A model generated the notes under the pieces. That model saw nothing but the letters and a program-made list of their open reading frames with translations. It made no database searches and had not been told where the DNA came from. From an uncultured Oscillospiraceae bacterium (GTDB lineage Bacteria > Bacillota > Clostridia > Oscillospirales > Oscillospiraceae): a stretch of DNA of 64,000 nt. Positions within the stretch are counted from its first letter, which is position 1, and every line of letters starts with the position of its first letter. The stretch covers positions 1 to 64,000 of the forward strand of contig CALWVV010000005.1 in NCBI GenBank assembly GCA_944385035.1. The letters are read 5' to 3'. This document shows positions 17,086 to 25,911 of the stretch, one piece after another. Position numbers and translations under genes: made by a program.

Positions 17086-18540
17086 TTAAGGATGAGGGGG
17101 AATTTTCTCAGCTTTCAAATAGACCGAAGGAGAGGTGCGGTAAGTAGCCAAGCTGACGGCCACCAGTGCGATCCCGCAAGCCAGCGTGCCGGGGACCGCA
17201 GAGCCCAGGCCAAAGGGCTCCCCCGCCAGTTTCCAGCCCACACAGACCACAAAGCCGGACAGCATGGCGGCGATGATGCCCGCGTTGGTGGCTTTCCGCC
17301 AGAACAGAGCGGCAAAGCAGGGGATGCCGGCGGCGGCCGCGTAAAAGCTCCAGGCGAACATGAGAATGTTATAGGCGTTTTGGATATACAAAGCGATCAC
17401 CAGCGCCCCAAGGGGGAGCACGATGGAGAAGGCGCGGGAGAGCAGAATCTCCGTGCGCTCTTTCATACTGGGATGGAGAGTTTTTCCGATGTCATGGACG
17501 CAGGTCTGCACCGACACCAGCAGATAGCTGTCCGCTGTGGACATGATCACGGACAGTACGCCCGCCAGAGCCAGGCCGGTGAGGCCCACAGGAAGGATCT
17601 TAATGGCCAGGGCGGGAACCACAGCGTCGGTGGAACCATACTGGGCCAGCACATCGTCGCCGATGATCTGTCTGGCGACTACGCCCATAAAGTACACCAA
17701 AAGGATGGTCACACCATAGACGGCAGTGCCCAGGAACATGCCACGTTTGGCCGCCTTGCGGTCCCGTGCGGCAAAGGCCCGCTGCCACATTTCGGCCCCC
17801 GCCATGGTGAATACCAGATAGGTGACGATGTCACCCAGAATGCTGCCGTCTACATAGGGAGTAGCCAGCGCCGGGTCCAGGTTGGCGGTAAAATTGGCAA
17901 AGCCCCCTACATACATCAGGGCGGAAATGGGGATGAGAATATAGACAAAGATGATCAGCATGTAAAATTGCAGCACATCCGTATAAACTACGCCAAAGAG
18001 GCCGGAGGTGGCGGTGTAGACCATAAATACCACGCAGGCAATCAGTGCCCCTGCCTCATAGGACAGGCCGATTTCCCCGCCCAGCATCTTGATGATGGTG
18101 GCCGTGGCGGTGACCTGGGAGGCCACGGTGCCCATCATAGCGAAGGCAATCAGTCCGGATAAAATCAATTTGGCGTGTTTCCCAAAGCGCATTTGAAACA
18201 GCTCAGGGATGGACGTGAGGTTATAGGTCATGCCAATGTCGGAAATTTTTCCTGCCAGACCGGAGAAGATAAACATACCCAGCAGGTAAGGAATGGCGGT
18301 GAGAATGGCTTTGAACCCGTCGGAATAGGCCACACCGGCCCGGCCCATCAGTCCGCTTCCGCCGATAATGGTGGCGCAGACGGTAGCCATGAGGACAAGA
18401 GGACCAAAGGAACGTCCGGCTACATAGTAATCTCCGGTATTCTTGATCCGCTTTACAGAATATACGCCCACCACTACCATCAAAAGAAGATATGCCCCGA
18501 TGATGACCAGATCCCAAATACTCAGCAGACTATGATCCAT
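17086..18540 (-). CDS. Sodium:solute symporter (SSS family)
   Basis: A 484-aa membrane protein with about 13 hydrophobic segments, of the SSF fold. The family hallmarks are visible: the first helix followed by VKRIKNTGDYYVAGRSFGP, the GGSGLMGRAGVAYSDG region, and the late helix VLSVIMSTADSYLLVS, which carries the sodium-site Ser/Thr pattern. Substrates of this family range from proline and pantothenate to sugars and carboxylates, and the sequence does not decide. The start at MDHSLLS follows a GGGGGG-type ribosome binding site, 14 codons inside the longest frame. It is monocistronic. Confidence 0.88.
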   Translation of the reverse strand: MDHSLLSIWDLVIIGAYLLLMVVVGVYSVKRIKNTGDYYVAGRSFGPLVLMATVCATIIGGSGLMGRAGVAYSDGFKAILTAIPYLLGMFIFSGLAGKISDIGMTYNLTSIPELFQMRFGKHAKLILSGLIAFAMMGTVASQVTATATIIKMLGGEIGLSYEAGALIACVVFMVYTATSGLFGVVYTDVLQFYMLIIFVYILIPISALMYVGGFANFTANLDPALATPYVDGSILGDIVTYLVFTMAGAEMWQRAFAARDRKAAKRGMFLGTAVYGVTILLVYFMGVVARQIIGDDVLAQYGSTDAVVPALAIKILPVGLTGLALAGVLSVIMSTADSYLLVSVQTCVHDIGKTLHPSMKERTEILLSRAFSIVLPLGALVIALYIQNAYNILMFAWSFYAAAAGIPCFAALFWRKATNAGIIAAMLSGFVVCVGWKLAGEPFGLGSAVPGTLACGIALVAVSLATYRTSPSVYLKAEKIPPHP

Positions 18541-18632
18541 AACGACCCCCCCTTTATCTCGCTCGTAAACTAATGTAATCATTATAGCAGATAAAGGGCG
18601 CGATTGTCAAACCGGGCGGCAGGCGGGAACGC

Positions 18633-19208
18633 TCAGGCCAGCCCCAGAAGGAGGTAGGCCGCGGTACCCACCACGCCGGAGCCGAAAATAACGGCAATGG
18701 CACTGAGGTGGAATTTACGCAGAAGGAAGAGGGCGCCCACAAAAATGACCCCCTCGATCCACCGGAAGTTGGTGAGGACCACCCCTGCCAGATCGGACTG
18801 GAACAGGCCCAGCAGCAGGATGGACAACCCGGCGGAGGCGATGAGCGCCACCACCGCGGGCCGCAGGGCGGACAGCACGGTCTGCACGCCGCTGAAGCTG
18901 CGGTATTTGTAGTAAAAGTGGGCCAGCGCCAGGCAGATACAGAAGGAGGGGATAATACACCCCAGAGTGCACAGCAGCACGCCGGGCACACCGCCCAGAC
19001 GCATACCGACGAAGGTAGCGGAGTTGATGGAGATAGGGCCGGGGGTCATCTCCGCAATGGTGATAAGGTCGGTAAACTCCGCCAGAGTCATCAAACCGTG
19101 GATGTCCACGATCTGGTTTTGAATGAGAGGGATGGCCGCATAGCCGCCGCCCACGCTGAACATGCCCACCTGGATAAACGCCAGGAACAACTGATTTAAA
19201 ATACCCAT
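18633..19208 (-). CDS. Chromate transporter family half-protein (second of pair)
   Basis: A 191-aa membrane protein of the CHR family with about six segments. It shows the duplicated-family motifs VGGGYAAIPLI near the N-terminus and EMTPGPISINSATFVG around residue 55. Short-chain CHR proteins act as pairs of half-transporters, and here the partner ends one base before this start, so they are cotranscribed and probably translationally coupled. Known members export chromate or take up sulfate-like anions. A sulfite/sulfate-type anion is plausible here given the LysR and siroheme-protein neighbours, but that is inference. Confidence 0.9.
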   Translation of the reverse strand: MGILNQLFLAFIQVGMFSVGGGYAAIPLIQNQIVDIHGLMTLAEFTDLITIAEMTPGPISINSATFVGMRLGGVPGVLLCTLGCIIPSFCICLALAHFYYKYRSFSGVQTVLSALRPAVVALIASAGLSILLLGLFQSDLAGVVLTNFRWIEGVIFVGALFLLRKFHLSAIAVIFGSGVVGTAAYLLLGLA

Positions 19209-19209
19209 G

Positions 19210-19794
19210 TTACGCTACCGCCTTTCGTGTGCTGTGCAGTTCCACGGCCAGATCCAGCAGGCCCACCACCAGGCAGCACAGGATGACTACCATGGCGTCT
19301 ACGCCCAGCAGCACCTTGCCCACAAAGGCGGTGATCATCAGTGCAATGTAAAGAAAACGCCGGGTTTCTACCACCTTTTTGGCCAGATTAAGCACCACGT
19401 CAAAGATGACGGCGGCCACACCCGCGCGCATGACCTGCAGGGCAATGGCGATGATATGGTTGGAGCGGAACTGGGCATAGAAGATGGAAATTACCGAAAT
19501 AATGATCATGGGAGGCAGAGCGGTGCCCAGAATGGCCACCAGCGAGCCAATGACCCCGTACATCCGGTAGCCAAGAATGACGGAGGCATTGATGGGAATG
19601 GGGCCGGGAGAGGACTGGGCGATGGCGGTGATGTCCAGCATCTCCTCTTCCTCCAGCCAGTGGAGCTCCTCCACAAATTTCTTTTTCATCAGGGATACAA
19701 TGACAAAGCCGCCGCCAAACGTGAATGCGCTGAGCAGGAAGGTGGCCTTGAATAGCTGCCACAGCATCCGTGCCGGGTTTTCCTTGGTTCTCAT
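19210..19794 (-). CDS. Chromate transporter family half-protein (first of pair)
   Basis: A 194-aa CHR-family membrane protein. FTFGGGFVIVSLM and AQSSPGPIPINASVILG are the family motifs, matching the partner's VGGGYAAIPL and TPGPISINS. The start at MRTKENP follows AAAGGGGAC. A longer reading would run through the divergent control region. With the next gene it forms a two-gene half-transporter pair, likely heterodimeric with antiparallel halves. It is transcribed away from the LysR gene, an arrangement typical of LysR control. Confidence 0.9.
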   Translation of the reverse strand: MRTKENPARMLWQLFKATFLLSAFTFGGGFVIVSLMKKKFVEELHWLEEEEMLDITAIAQSSPGPIPINASVILGYRMYGVIGSLVAILGTALPPMIIISVISIFYAQFRSNHIIAIALQVMRAGVAAVIFDVVLNLAKKVVETRRFLYIALMITAFVGKVLLGVDAMVVILCCLVVGLLDLAVELHSTRKAVA

Positions 19795-19859
19795 AGCAGA
19801 GTCCCCTTTCTCTTTCGTCCTTCTCACTTGAGGTGGGCCTATCATAGCACAGTTTTTTC

Positions 19860-19897
19860 ATAAAGAAAAATTCTTTATCTTTATTTATATATAAATA
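19860..19897. promoter_or_regulatory. Two dyads in the chr/lysR divergent region
   Basis: ATAAAGAA-AAA-TTCTTTAT (19860-19878) has perfect 8-bp arms. It is followed by a perfect 16-bp palindrome TATTTATATATAAATA (19882-19897). They lie in the 133-bp gap between the chr pair and the LysR gene and are the natural candidates for the LysR binding site. Confidence 0.5.
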
Positions 19898-19927
19898 TGT
19901 GTTATGATTGGGTGAGGGGGAATTTGT

Positions 19928-20845
19928 ATGCTGGATTTCAGAATGGAAACCTTTCTTGCGGTGTGCCGCCATATGAATTATACCAAAGCTGCCCAGGAGC
20001 TGAACCTGACCCAGCCCGGAGTGTCGCAGCACATCCGCTGGTTGGAGGAGCAGTATGGAGTGCGGCTGTTTCACTATGCCAACAAGCGCCTCTCCCTGAC
20101 CGAAGCGGGGGAACAGCTGCGCAATGTGGCCCTGACTATGAAGCACGATACCCAGAGCCTGCAGCGCAGCTTCCGGGAGCCGGGGCCTCTGGCCCATCGC
20201 CTGGTCATGGGAGTGACCCCCACAGTGGGGATGTACCTGATTCCGGGGCCGCTGGCCCGGTATCACAGGCAATATCCCCAGGCGCCCATTACCTTGCGGG
20301 TGTCCAACACCCAGAACCTGTGCCATGCCCTGGACCAGGGGGAGCTGGACTTTGCCATCGTAGAGGGCTTTTTCTGTAAAAGTGATTACGATTCGCTCCT
20401 CTACCGGCGGGAGCCCTATTTGGCGGTGTGTGGAGCGGGGTATCCATTTGCACGCCGGCCCAGGGTATTATCGGACCTGTTGGGGGAGACTTTAATTGTG
20501 CGGGAGCCGGGGTCCGGCAACCGGGAAATCATTGCCCGTGCACTGAGCCGGGAGAATTTGTCGGTGGAGGATTTCCAAAGCGTCATGCAGGTGAGTGACA
20601 TGAATGTGCTCAAAGAGATGCTGCTTTTGGGATGCGGTGTGGGATTCCTCTACCGGGTGGCCGCCCAGCCCCAGATGGAACAGGGGACCCTTCAGGCCAT
20701 CCCCTTGGAGGATTTCCATGAGAGCCATGACATAACCTTTCTGTGGCGCAAGGGCAGCGTATTTGCTCCGCGGTACCGAGAGCTTTATAAGCTCCTTTCT
20801 CCCGTGGAAGGGGAAATTACCCTGCCGGAAGTGGGGAATGATTGA
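19928..20845 (+). CDS. LysR-family transcriptional regulator
   Basis: A 305-aa regulator. The N-terminal winged HTH (about 3-62) shows the family pattern METFLAVCRHMNYTKAAQELNLTQPGVSQHIRWLEEQYGVRLF, followed by a linker helix and the two-lobed LysR substrate domain (about 90-295). It is divergent from the chromate-type pair and directly followed by the siroheme protein, so it probably controls both. CysL/CysB-type regulators of sulfur reduction have the same layout, but the ligand is unknown. The start follows GGGGGAATTTGT. Confidence 0.9.
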   Translation: MLDFRMETFLAVCRHMNYTKAAQELNLTQPGVSQHIRWLEEQYGVRLFHYANKRLSLTEAGEQLRNVALTMKHDTQSLQRSFREPGPLAHRLVMGVTPTVGMYLIPGPLARYHRQYPQAPITLRVSNTQNLCHALDQGELDFAIVEGFFCKSDYDSLLYRREPYLAVCGAGYPFARRPRVLSDLLGETLIVREPGSGNREIIARALSRENLSVEDFQSVMQVSDMNVLKEMLLLGCGVGFLYRVAAQPQMEQGTLQAIPLEDFHESHDITFLWRKGSVFAPRYRELYKLLSPVEGEITLPEVGND

Positions 20846-20891
20846 CAGGAAAGAGAAAATCCGCTATTCTGAACAGGAAAGTACAACGTGA

Positions 20892-20950
20892 GCGGCGGGA
20901 GAATGGGAAGCTTCCGCGACTGCGGAAGAGAGCGCCGCAGGTGAGCGGCG
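20892..20950 (+). promoter_or_regulatory. Structured leader with competing hairpins before the siroheme protein
   Basis: An inner hairpin CTTCCGC-GACT-GCGGAAG (20911-20928) is enclosed by GCGGCG (20892-20897) pairing with CGCCGC (20933-20938). The same CGCCGC can instead pair with a second GCGGCG at 20945-20950, just upstream of the AGGAGG at 20961. The two pairings exclude each other. The layout suggests RNA-level control. No known riboswitch class was recognised. Confidence 0.4.
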
Positions 20951-20976
20951 TGACGGTAAGAGGAGGTTATATTCCC

Positions 20977-21906
20977 ATGAGCGAAATGAAAGCAAGCGTA
21001 CCCCAGAGTGAAATCACCAGGGTAAAAGGACTGGGATTTTTGTGGAACAAGCGGACCCCGGATCAGTTCAATGGACGGGTGATCACCCGCAACGGAAAGA
21101 TTACCGCCAAGGAGTGCGCCACGGTGGCAGAGGCCGCCCGGCGCTTTGGCAGCGGTGAAGTGGCCATGACTACCCGGCTGACCATGGAAATTCAGGGCGT
21201 CCCCTTTGAGAATATTGAGCCGCTGCGCCAGTTTTTAAAGGAAGAGGCTGGGCTGGAAACCGGCGGCACCGGCGCCAAGGTCCGTCCGGTGACAGCCTGC
21301 AAGGGGACCACCTGCCAGTATGGCCTGATCGACACCTATGCCCTGTCGGAGAAAATTCACCAGATGTTTTATGTGGGTTATGGACAGGTAAAGTTGCCCC
21401 ATAAGTTTAAGATCGCCGTGGGAGGCTGTCCCAACAACTGCATGAAGCCCGATCTGAACGATGTGGGCATCGTGGGGCAGTGGGTGCCGCAGGTGAAGGA
21501 GGAGCTGTGCAAGGGCTGCAGCCTGTGCGAGAAGGAGTGCCCCATCGGCGTGGTGAAGATGGCGGATGGCAAGGCGGTGATTGATGCCCAGGAGTGCAAC
21601 CACTGCGGCCGCTGCATCCGCAAGTGCCCCTTTGAGGCCATTGATACCCAGACCAACGGCTATTTGGTCTATCTGGGCGGCCGCTGGGGGAAGCGTACCG
21701 CCGTGGGACGGCCTCTGAGCGTGATCATTTCCAGCGAGGAGCAGGTGCTCTCCGTGGTAGAGAAGTGTATCCTCCTCTTTAAGGCCTATGGCCAGCCCAA
21801 GGAGCGGTTTGCCGATACCGTTACCCGGCTGGGCTTTGACAAGGTGCAGGAGATGCTCCTGTCCAATGAGCTGCTGGAGCGCAAGGCGGAGATTCTGGCC
21901 CAGTAA
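20977..21906 (+). CDS. Siroheme/4Fe-4S sulfite-reductase-like protein with two ferredoxin clusters
   Basis: A 309-aa cytosolic redox protein. An N-terminal nitrite/sulfite reductase ferredoxin-like half domain (about 20-90) is followed by a siroheme-type cluster motif (CKGTTC near residue 108, then GGCPNNC near 150). Two ferredoxin motifs come next (CKGCSLCEKECPIG near 178, CNHCGRCIRKCPFEA near 208). The layout is that of AsrC-type anaerobic sulfite reductase subunits, but no asrA or asrB is adjacent, and the first cysteine pair has four rather than five intervening residues. Start: ATG ten bases after AGGAGG. An upstream in-frame start would overlap the LysR stop and read through the leader. 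The substrate is unproven. Confidence 0.8.
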   Translation: MSEMKASVPQSEITRVKGLGFLWNKRTPDQFNGRVITRNGKITAKECATVAEAARRFGSGEVAMTTRLTMEIQGVPFENIEPLRQFLKEEAGLETGGTGAKVRPVTACKGTTCQYGLIDTYALSEKIHQMFYVGYGQVKLPHKFKIAVGGCPNNCMKPDLNDVGIVGQWVPQVKEELCKGCSLCEKECPIGVVKMADGKAVIDAQECNHCGRCIRKCPFEAIDTQTNGYLVYLGGRWGKRTAVGRPLSVIISSEEQVLSVVEKCILLFKAYGQPKERFADTVTRLGFDKVQEMLLSNELLERKAEILAQ

Positions 21907-21913
21907 ATAGAAG

Positions 21914-21950
21914 AAACGTCCGGTCCCGGAAGGGACCGGACGTTTTTTTG
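21914..21950. terminator. Terminator after the siroheme-protein gene
   Basis: A 14-bp stem (AAACGTCCGGTCCC and its complement) with loop GGAA, followed by seven T. Confidence 0.9.
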
Positions 21951-22011
21951 CGGGTCAATCGGTGCGGGCAGCGGGCACAGGAGACTGGGAGCAGGGCTGT
22001 GGGGAAGCCGT

Positions 22012-22782
22012 TTACAAGGCAGACAGAATGTCCTCTACCCGCCGGCAGTGTGGGGAGAACTGGGCACGCAGCGCCGGGACCGCGTTGTCCATGATATAAG
22101 GGAAGCCTGCCAGGCGCAGCATGGGAAGGTCGTTGTAATTGTCTCCAAAGGCGGCGACTTCCCCCAGAGCAATTCCCAGGGCGGCACACAGCTTTTGAAG
22201 GCCGGTCCCCTTGTCCGCCAACGTAAAGTCCAGCCACTTCTCCCCGGCCACTGCGCACTGAAATTTACTGCCCCATTTGGGAGCCAGCAAGGGTTCCACC
22301 TGGACCGCCCCCTCCCGGCAGTAGGCGGATACTTTCAGGATCTCTTCTCCAATTTCCTCTGGGTGGGAAAGCAGCGCCGTATTGTTGCCTACAAAATACC
22401 GGATATGATCTACGATGTCCGCCTTTTTCGGGCACAGATAGCTGGTGTTGGCGCCGGAAATCAGGACTTCACATTGGGGCAGAGCCAAAATTTCCCGGCA
22501 CAGCTCCAGCGCTGGGACTTGGGGCATAGGGGTCTTGCACAGCACCGGACCGGGATCTCCTGAGCCATAGACCACAGCTCCGTTTTCACACAGATAGATG
22601 AGTTCATTGGCCACCGGGGCAAAAAGGCGGCGCAGACTGCTGTACTGCCGTCCGCTGGCCGGGCAAAATAATATGCCCTTGTCATTCAGACGGCGGATTT
22701 GTTGAAAAATAGCGGGGGAAATTTCCCTCTGGTCCCCGTGAAGGAGGGTGCCGTCAATGTCACTGGCAATCAGTCGGATCAT
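22012..22782 (-). CDS. Cof-type HAD-IIB sugar-phosphatase-like hydrolase
   Basis: A 256-aa HAD hydrolase of subfamily IIB. Motif I is IASDIDGTLL (nucleophile Asp8), motif II is CPASGRQY, and motif IV is VAAFGDNYNDLPML, with the Cof-type alpha/beta cap between. Family members dephosphorylate sugar phosphates, pyridoxal phosphate and similar small molecules. The start ATG overlaps the stop of pgmB (ATGA), and GGAGG lies seven bases upstream, so it is translationally coupled to pgmB. It is the last gene of the sensor/kinase/regulator operon, which favours a sugar-phosphate substrate. Confidence 0.88.
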   Translation of the reverse strand: MIRLIASDIDGTLLHGDQREISPAIFQQIRRLNDKGILFCPASGRQYSSLRRLFAPVANELIYLCENGAVVYGSGDPGPVLCKTPMPQVPALELCREILALPQCEVLISGANTSYLCPKKADIVDHIRYFVGNNTALLSHPEEIGEEILKVSAYCREGAVQVEPLLAPKWGSKFQCAVAGEKWLDFTLADKGTGLQKLCAALGIALGEVAAFGDNYNDLPMLRLAGFPYIMDNAVPALRAQFSPHCRRVEDILSAL

Positions 22783-23432
22783 CGGCCTGCCTCCAATGGG
22801 GGAAACAGGGGGAGCATCTCCTCCAGAGACTGGATGTTGTAATCTCCTGCTTGGTGAAGGGCCGCATCTCCAAAGGCCACCGTGACCATCTCGGCGGCCC
22901 GGCCCGCCTGGACCCCGGCCAGAGCATCGTCCACCGCGGCGCACTGGCGGGGCGGAACCCCCAGAAGCTCCGCGGCAGTAAGAAACACCTGGGGGTCGGG
23001 CTTGGAGCGGGTAATCAAATTGCCGTCGGCCACCGCGTCCAGCCACCGACCAAGACCCGTGCGCTCCAGAATAAGCCCCGCGTTTTTGCTCCCGGAGGCC
23101 AGGGCCAGCCGGTATCCCCTGCGCCGCAGCTCGGGCAAAAGGACGTGGGCGCCTGGGGAGGCATGGCCTGGAGTGAGGGCGGACAAAAGCTGCTGATAGC
23201 GGGTGTTTTTTGCCTGGGCAAAGGCCTCCTTTTCCTCCTGTGAATAGATCCGGTCCGAGCCCTCCAGCACAATTTCCAGGCTGTCCATCCGGGAGATCCC
23301 CCTGCAGCGGTTGCCCTGTTCCTGGGTAAAGGGGATGCCCAGGCGGTCGGCCAGCTCTTTCCAAGCCTGATAGTGGAGGGTATCGGTGTCCACCAGCACC
23401 CCGTCCAGGTCAAATAGAATGGCCCGAATCAT
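22779..23432 (-). CDS. pgmB: Beta-phosphoglucomutase
   Basis: A 217-aa HAD enzyme interconverting beta-glucose 1-phosphate and glucose 6-phosphate. Residues seen: FDLDGVLVDT (Asp8 nucleophile, Asp10 acid/base), HYQAWKELADRLGIPF, the specificity stretch RCRGISRMDSLEIVLE, ASGSKNA (Ser/Lys) and RSKPDPQVF, then the Mg-binding DDALAGVQA. The RMDSLEIVL motif separates it from ordinary phosphatases. The ATG eight bases after AAAGGAG was chosen over a GTG abutting that site. It lies 20 bp after the response regulator and is coupled to the Cof hydrolase. No disaccharide phosphorylase is adjacent, so beta-G1P would have to come from elsewhere or from outside. Confidence 0.88.
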   Translation of the reverse strand: MIRAILFDLDGVLVDTDTLHYQAWKELADRLGIPFTQEQGNRCRGISRMDSLEIVLEGSDRIYSQEEKEAFAQAKNTRYQQLLSALTPGHASPGAHVLLPELRRRGYRLALASGSKNAGLILERTGLGRWLDAVADGNLITRSKPDPQVFLTAAELLGVPPRQCAAVDDALAGVQAGRAAEMVTVAFGDAALHQAGDYNIQSLEEMLPLFPPLEAGR

Positions 23433-23452
23433 ACACGTCACTCCTTTGCTGC

Positions 23453-24208
23453 TTATAAACTGGTATCCTGGTATTCGGAAGGACTGACCCCTACCAGCTT
23501 TTTGAAGGTGGAGGAAAAATAGGTGATGTCCTTGTAGCCCACCTGCTCAGCCACCTCATATACCTTCAGCCGGCAGTCCCGCAGCAGCTCCATGGCCTTG
23601 TGAATGCGGTACCGGGTAAGGTAGTTGAGCAGGGTATAGTCGGTCTCTTTCTTAAATGTGTGACTGAGGTGGCCTTCGCTCAGCCCCAAATGCTGGGCAA
23701 TTTCTCCCACCGTGATGTTGGGGTCGTGGTAGTGCTGGCCGATGTAGTCCATGGCCTGGAGGACATATTTGCTTTTGTCCCCCTTTTTCAGCCCCGGAAT
23801 GGGAGGCGCCGCCGCGCCCTTGTCCCCCTCCTGGAGCTCCATGCGCCGGCGCAGAGCCTGTACGGCCTGCTCCAGCTCTCCATCGTGGAAGGGCTTTAGG
23901 AGAAAATCCACCGCGCCCAGGCGCAGAGCGCTTTGGGCGTAGGAAAAGCTGTCATAGGCGGTGAGGATGATCACATAGGCGCGGTTGCCCCGTTCCCGCA
24001 GCTGCCGGAGCATCTCGATGCCGTCCATTTTGGGCATTTTCAAATCGGTGATGATGAGGGAGGGGGCGTAGCGCTCTACGGCTGCCAGTGCTTCCTCGCC
24101 GTTGGAGGCCTCCCCCACCACCACACAGTCCAGGGCGGCCCAGTCCACGGCCAGTACGATTCCTTTGCGGATCATTTCCTCGTCTTCTACCACCAGTACT
24201 TTCAGCAT
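23453..24208 (-). CDS. Two-component response regulator, CheY-AraC type
   Basis: A 251-aa regulator. The receiver domain (1-120) has the acidic pocket VVEDEE and phospho-acceptor Asp55 (LIITDLKMPKMDG), with conserved Thr (ILTAYDSF) and Lys (FLLKPF). The C-terminal AraC/XylS pair of HTH motifs (about 150-250) includes ITVGEIAQHLGLSEGHLSHTFKKE and VAEQVGYKDITYFSSTFKKLVGVSPSEYQ. This YesN/HptR-like layout partners YesM/HptS-type kinases, and the kinase gene overlaps its start by 7 bp. It probably activates the divergent importer operon. Confidence 0.93.
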   Translation of the reverse strand: MLKVLVVEDEEMIRKGIVLAVDWAALDCVVVGEASNGEEALAAVERYAPSLIITDLKMPKMDGIEMLRQLRERGNRAYVIILTAYDSFSYAQSALRLGAVDFLLKPFHDGELEQAVQALRRRMELQEGDKGAAAPPIPGLKKGDKSKYVLQAMDYIGQHYHDPNITVGEIAQHLGLSEGHLSHTFKKETDYTLLNYLTRYRIHKAMELLRDCRLKVYEVAEQVGYKDITYFSSTFKKLVGVSPSEYQDTSL

Positions 24209-25911
24209 TCCGGTTCCTCCTCCCAGCGCAGGGGAAGGGTGGCGGAGACCACCGCGCCTCGGCCCCCGCTGCCTGTGGACAGATAAAGGCCGAAGTCCTC
24301 CCCGTAATATTTTCGAAGAATGGTATCTACATTGTAAAGCCCCAGATGTCCCCTGGACAGTTCCCGGCTTCGGTGGGCATAGGCCCCCGTCATATCCGCA
24401 GGCAGCCCCTTTCCGTTGTCGGTCACTATGATCTTCAGCAGACAGGACCCTACCTTCTCCGCCTGTACCAGAATGTGGCCGTCCTCCACTCCCTCCAGAC
24501 CGTGGAGAATGGCATTTTCCACAATGGGCTGGAGAATCATTTTGGGGACCAGACAGCTCTCCAGCTCCGGGGGAATTTCGGCCTGGAAGGAGAAGGTGCT
24601 GGAAAGGCGGATTTTTTGAATTTCCATATACCGCTGTAAAATTTCCACTTCCCGGTGCAGGGGGACAAACTCCTCCGGGGAGATGCAAAAGCGCAGAATG
24701 TCCGCCAGGTTGGTGGACATGAGAGCCACCTGAGGGACCTGGTTGATTTTGCTGATCCACTTCATGGTGTCCAGGGTGTTGCAGAGAAAATGGGGGTTCA
24801 GCTGGGCCTGGAGCATACGGATCTGGGCCTGGTTCAGTTCCCGCTGGTTTTCTACCAGCTGCTCCTGGTTATGTTTCAGGGCCACCAGCATGCCGTTGAA
24901 GCGCTGGGCCAGCTGCCCCAGCTCATCGTCCCGGTAGGGAGGGACATAGACGTCCAGATTGTTGTGGGCCACTTCGCCGATGGCGCTGTGAAGCCGCTCG
25001 ATGGGGTAGAACATCTGCCGGCTCAGCCGCAGGCCCATGAGAATGGAGATGCCCACACACACCAGGGCGCTGCCCGCGGTGACGGTGGTCAGAAGCCCCC
25101 GTGTGGATTGGTTCAGGGCCTGGGGCCGCTGGAGAACTGCGTATAGCCCCATCTCCTCCTGAAGAGCGGTTCCATAGGCATATTCGTCCCCCTCTCCGTA
25201 CAGCGGCTCTCCCGCCAACAGCTTTTCCCGGAGCAGGGGGGCCAGAGTGCCGGACAGAGAGGATAGGGAGGAATAGACCGGGCGCCAATATTGGTTGAGC
25301 AGCAGCAGGTCATTTTGACTGGAGTAGGTACCGTCCAGCAGCTGATGGAAGTTGGAACGGGTCATGGTGATCACCAGATAGCCTGCGACCTGGCCGTCGG
25401 AGGTGGTCAGTTTTGCGGCGGCCTGAAAGAGTGGGGCGCTGCTGGATTCTCCGCCGTCCACCTGGGCAAAGGCCAGTCCGTCGGTCTGACGGGCGGCGTA
25501 AAGAGTGCCCCACTGGGTGGGAAGCTGGGGATAGAGAGGGAGACTTTTGGTGGAATAGCGCCAGATTCCCGCCTGGTCATAGAGGTCAAACTGGGCGTTG
25601 GCGCGGCTGCCCTCGGTGGCGCTGTACAGCTCGCTGTATACCATGGCGCTGTCCGTCTGTCCCCGTGCCAGAGAGGGGGCTATGTAAGGATTGGCCTTCA
25701 GGGCCTGGGAGGTCTGGCGAAAGCCGTCATACAGGCTATCCAGGGTGGTGATCACATGGTCCAGTTGTGCGTTGGATTCGCTGTCGGCCTGGGCATTCAT
25801 CTGCAGGCGAAAAATTTGCAGCAGCATGGCCGAGCAAAGCAGCAGCGGCAGCAGGGAGGCCAGAAGAAAGCCTACAAACAGCCGGGTACGGAAGGAACGG
25901 GTCAGTTTCAT
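24202..25911 (-). CDS. Sensor histidine kinase (YesM/LytS-like)
   Basis: A 569-aa membrane kinase. TM1 is at about 11-34, followed by a large extracytoplasmic sensing domain (35-270), TM2 at about 272-294, HAMP to about 345, a coiled linker, and a His_kinase domain with phospho-acceptor His374 in QAQLNPHFLCNTLDTM. The HATPase domain has N-box IVENAILHG and G-box DNGKGLP. The extracellular domain is of the type that can dock a binding protein. The ATG overlaps the stop of the upstream binding-protein gene (ATGA). The order binding protein-kinase-regulator matches three-component sensors such as HptA-HptS-HptR of Staphylococcus. Confidence 0.92.
   Translation of the reverse strand: MKLTRSFRTRLFVGFLLASLLPLLLCSAMLLQIFRLQMNAQADSESNAQLDHVITTLDSLYDGFRQTSQALKANPYIAPSLARGQTDSAMVYSELYSATEGSRANAQFDLYDQAGIWRYSTKSLPLYPQLPTQWGTLYAARQTDGLAFAQVDGGESSSAPLFQAAAKLTTSDGQVAGYLVITMTRSNFHQLLDGTYSSQNDLLLLNQYWRPVYSSLSSLSGTLAPLLREKLLAGEPLYGEGDEYAYGTALQEEMGLYAVLQRPQALNQSTRGLLTTVTAGSALVCVGISILMGLRLSRQMFYPIERLHSAIGEVAHNNLDVYVPPYRDDELGQLAQRFNGMLVALKHNQEQLVENQRELNQAQIRMLQAQLNPHFLCNTLDTMKWISKINQVPQVALMSTNLADILRFCISPEEFVPLHREVEILQRYMEIQKIRLSSTFSFQAEIPPELESCLVPKMILQPIVENAILHGLEGVEDGHILVQAEKVGSCLLKIIVTDNGKGLPADMTGAYAHRSRELSRGHLGLYNVDTILRKYYGEDFGLYLSTGSGGRGAVVSATLPLRWEEEPEC

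Noticed and set aside
17092-18162. Plus-strand open frame opposite the symporter
   Set aside because: Antisense shadow with Gly/Gln/His-rich sequence. The minus-strand protein has the full membrane pattern and ribosome binding site.
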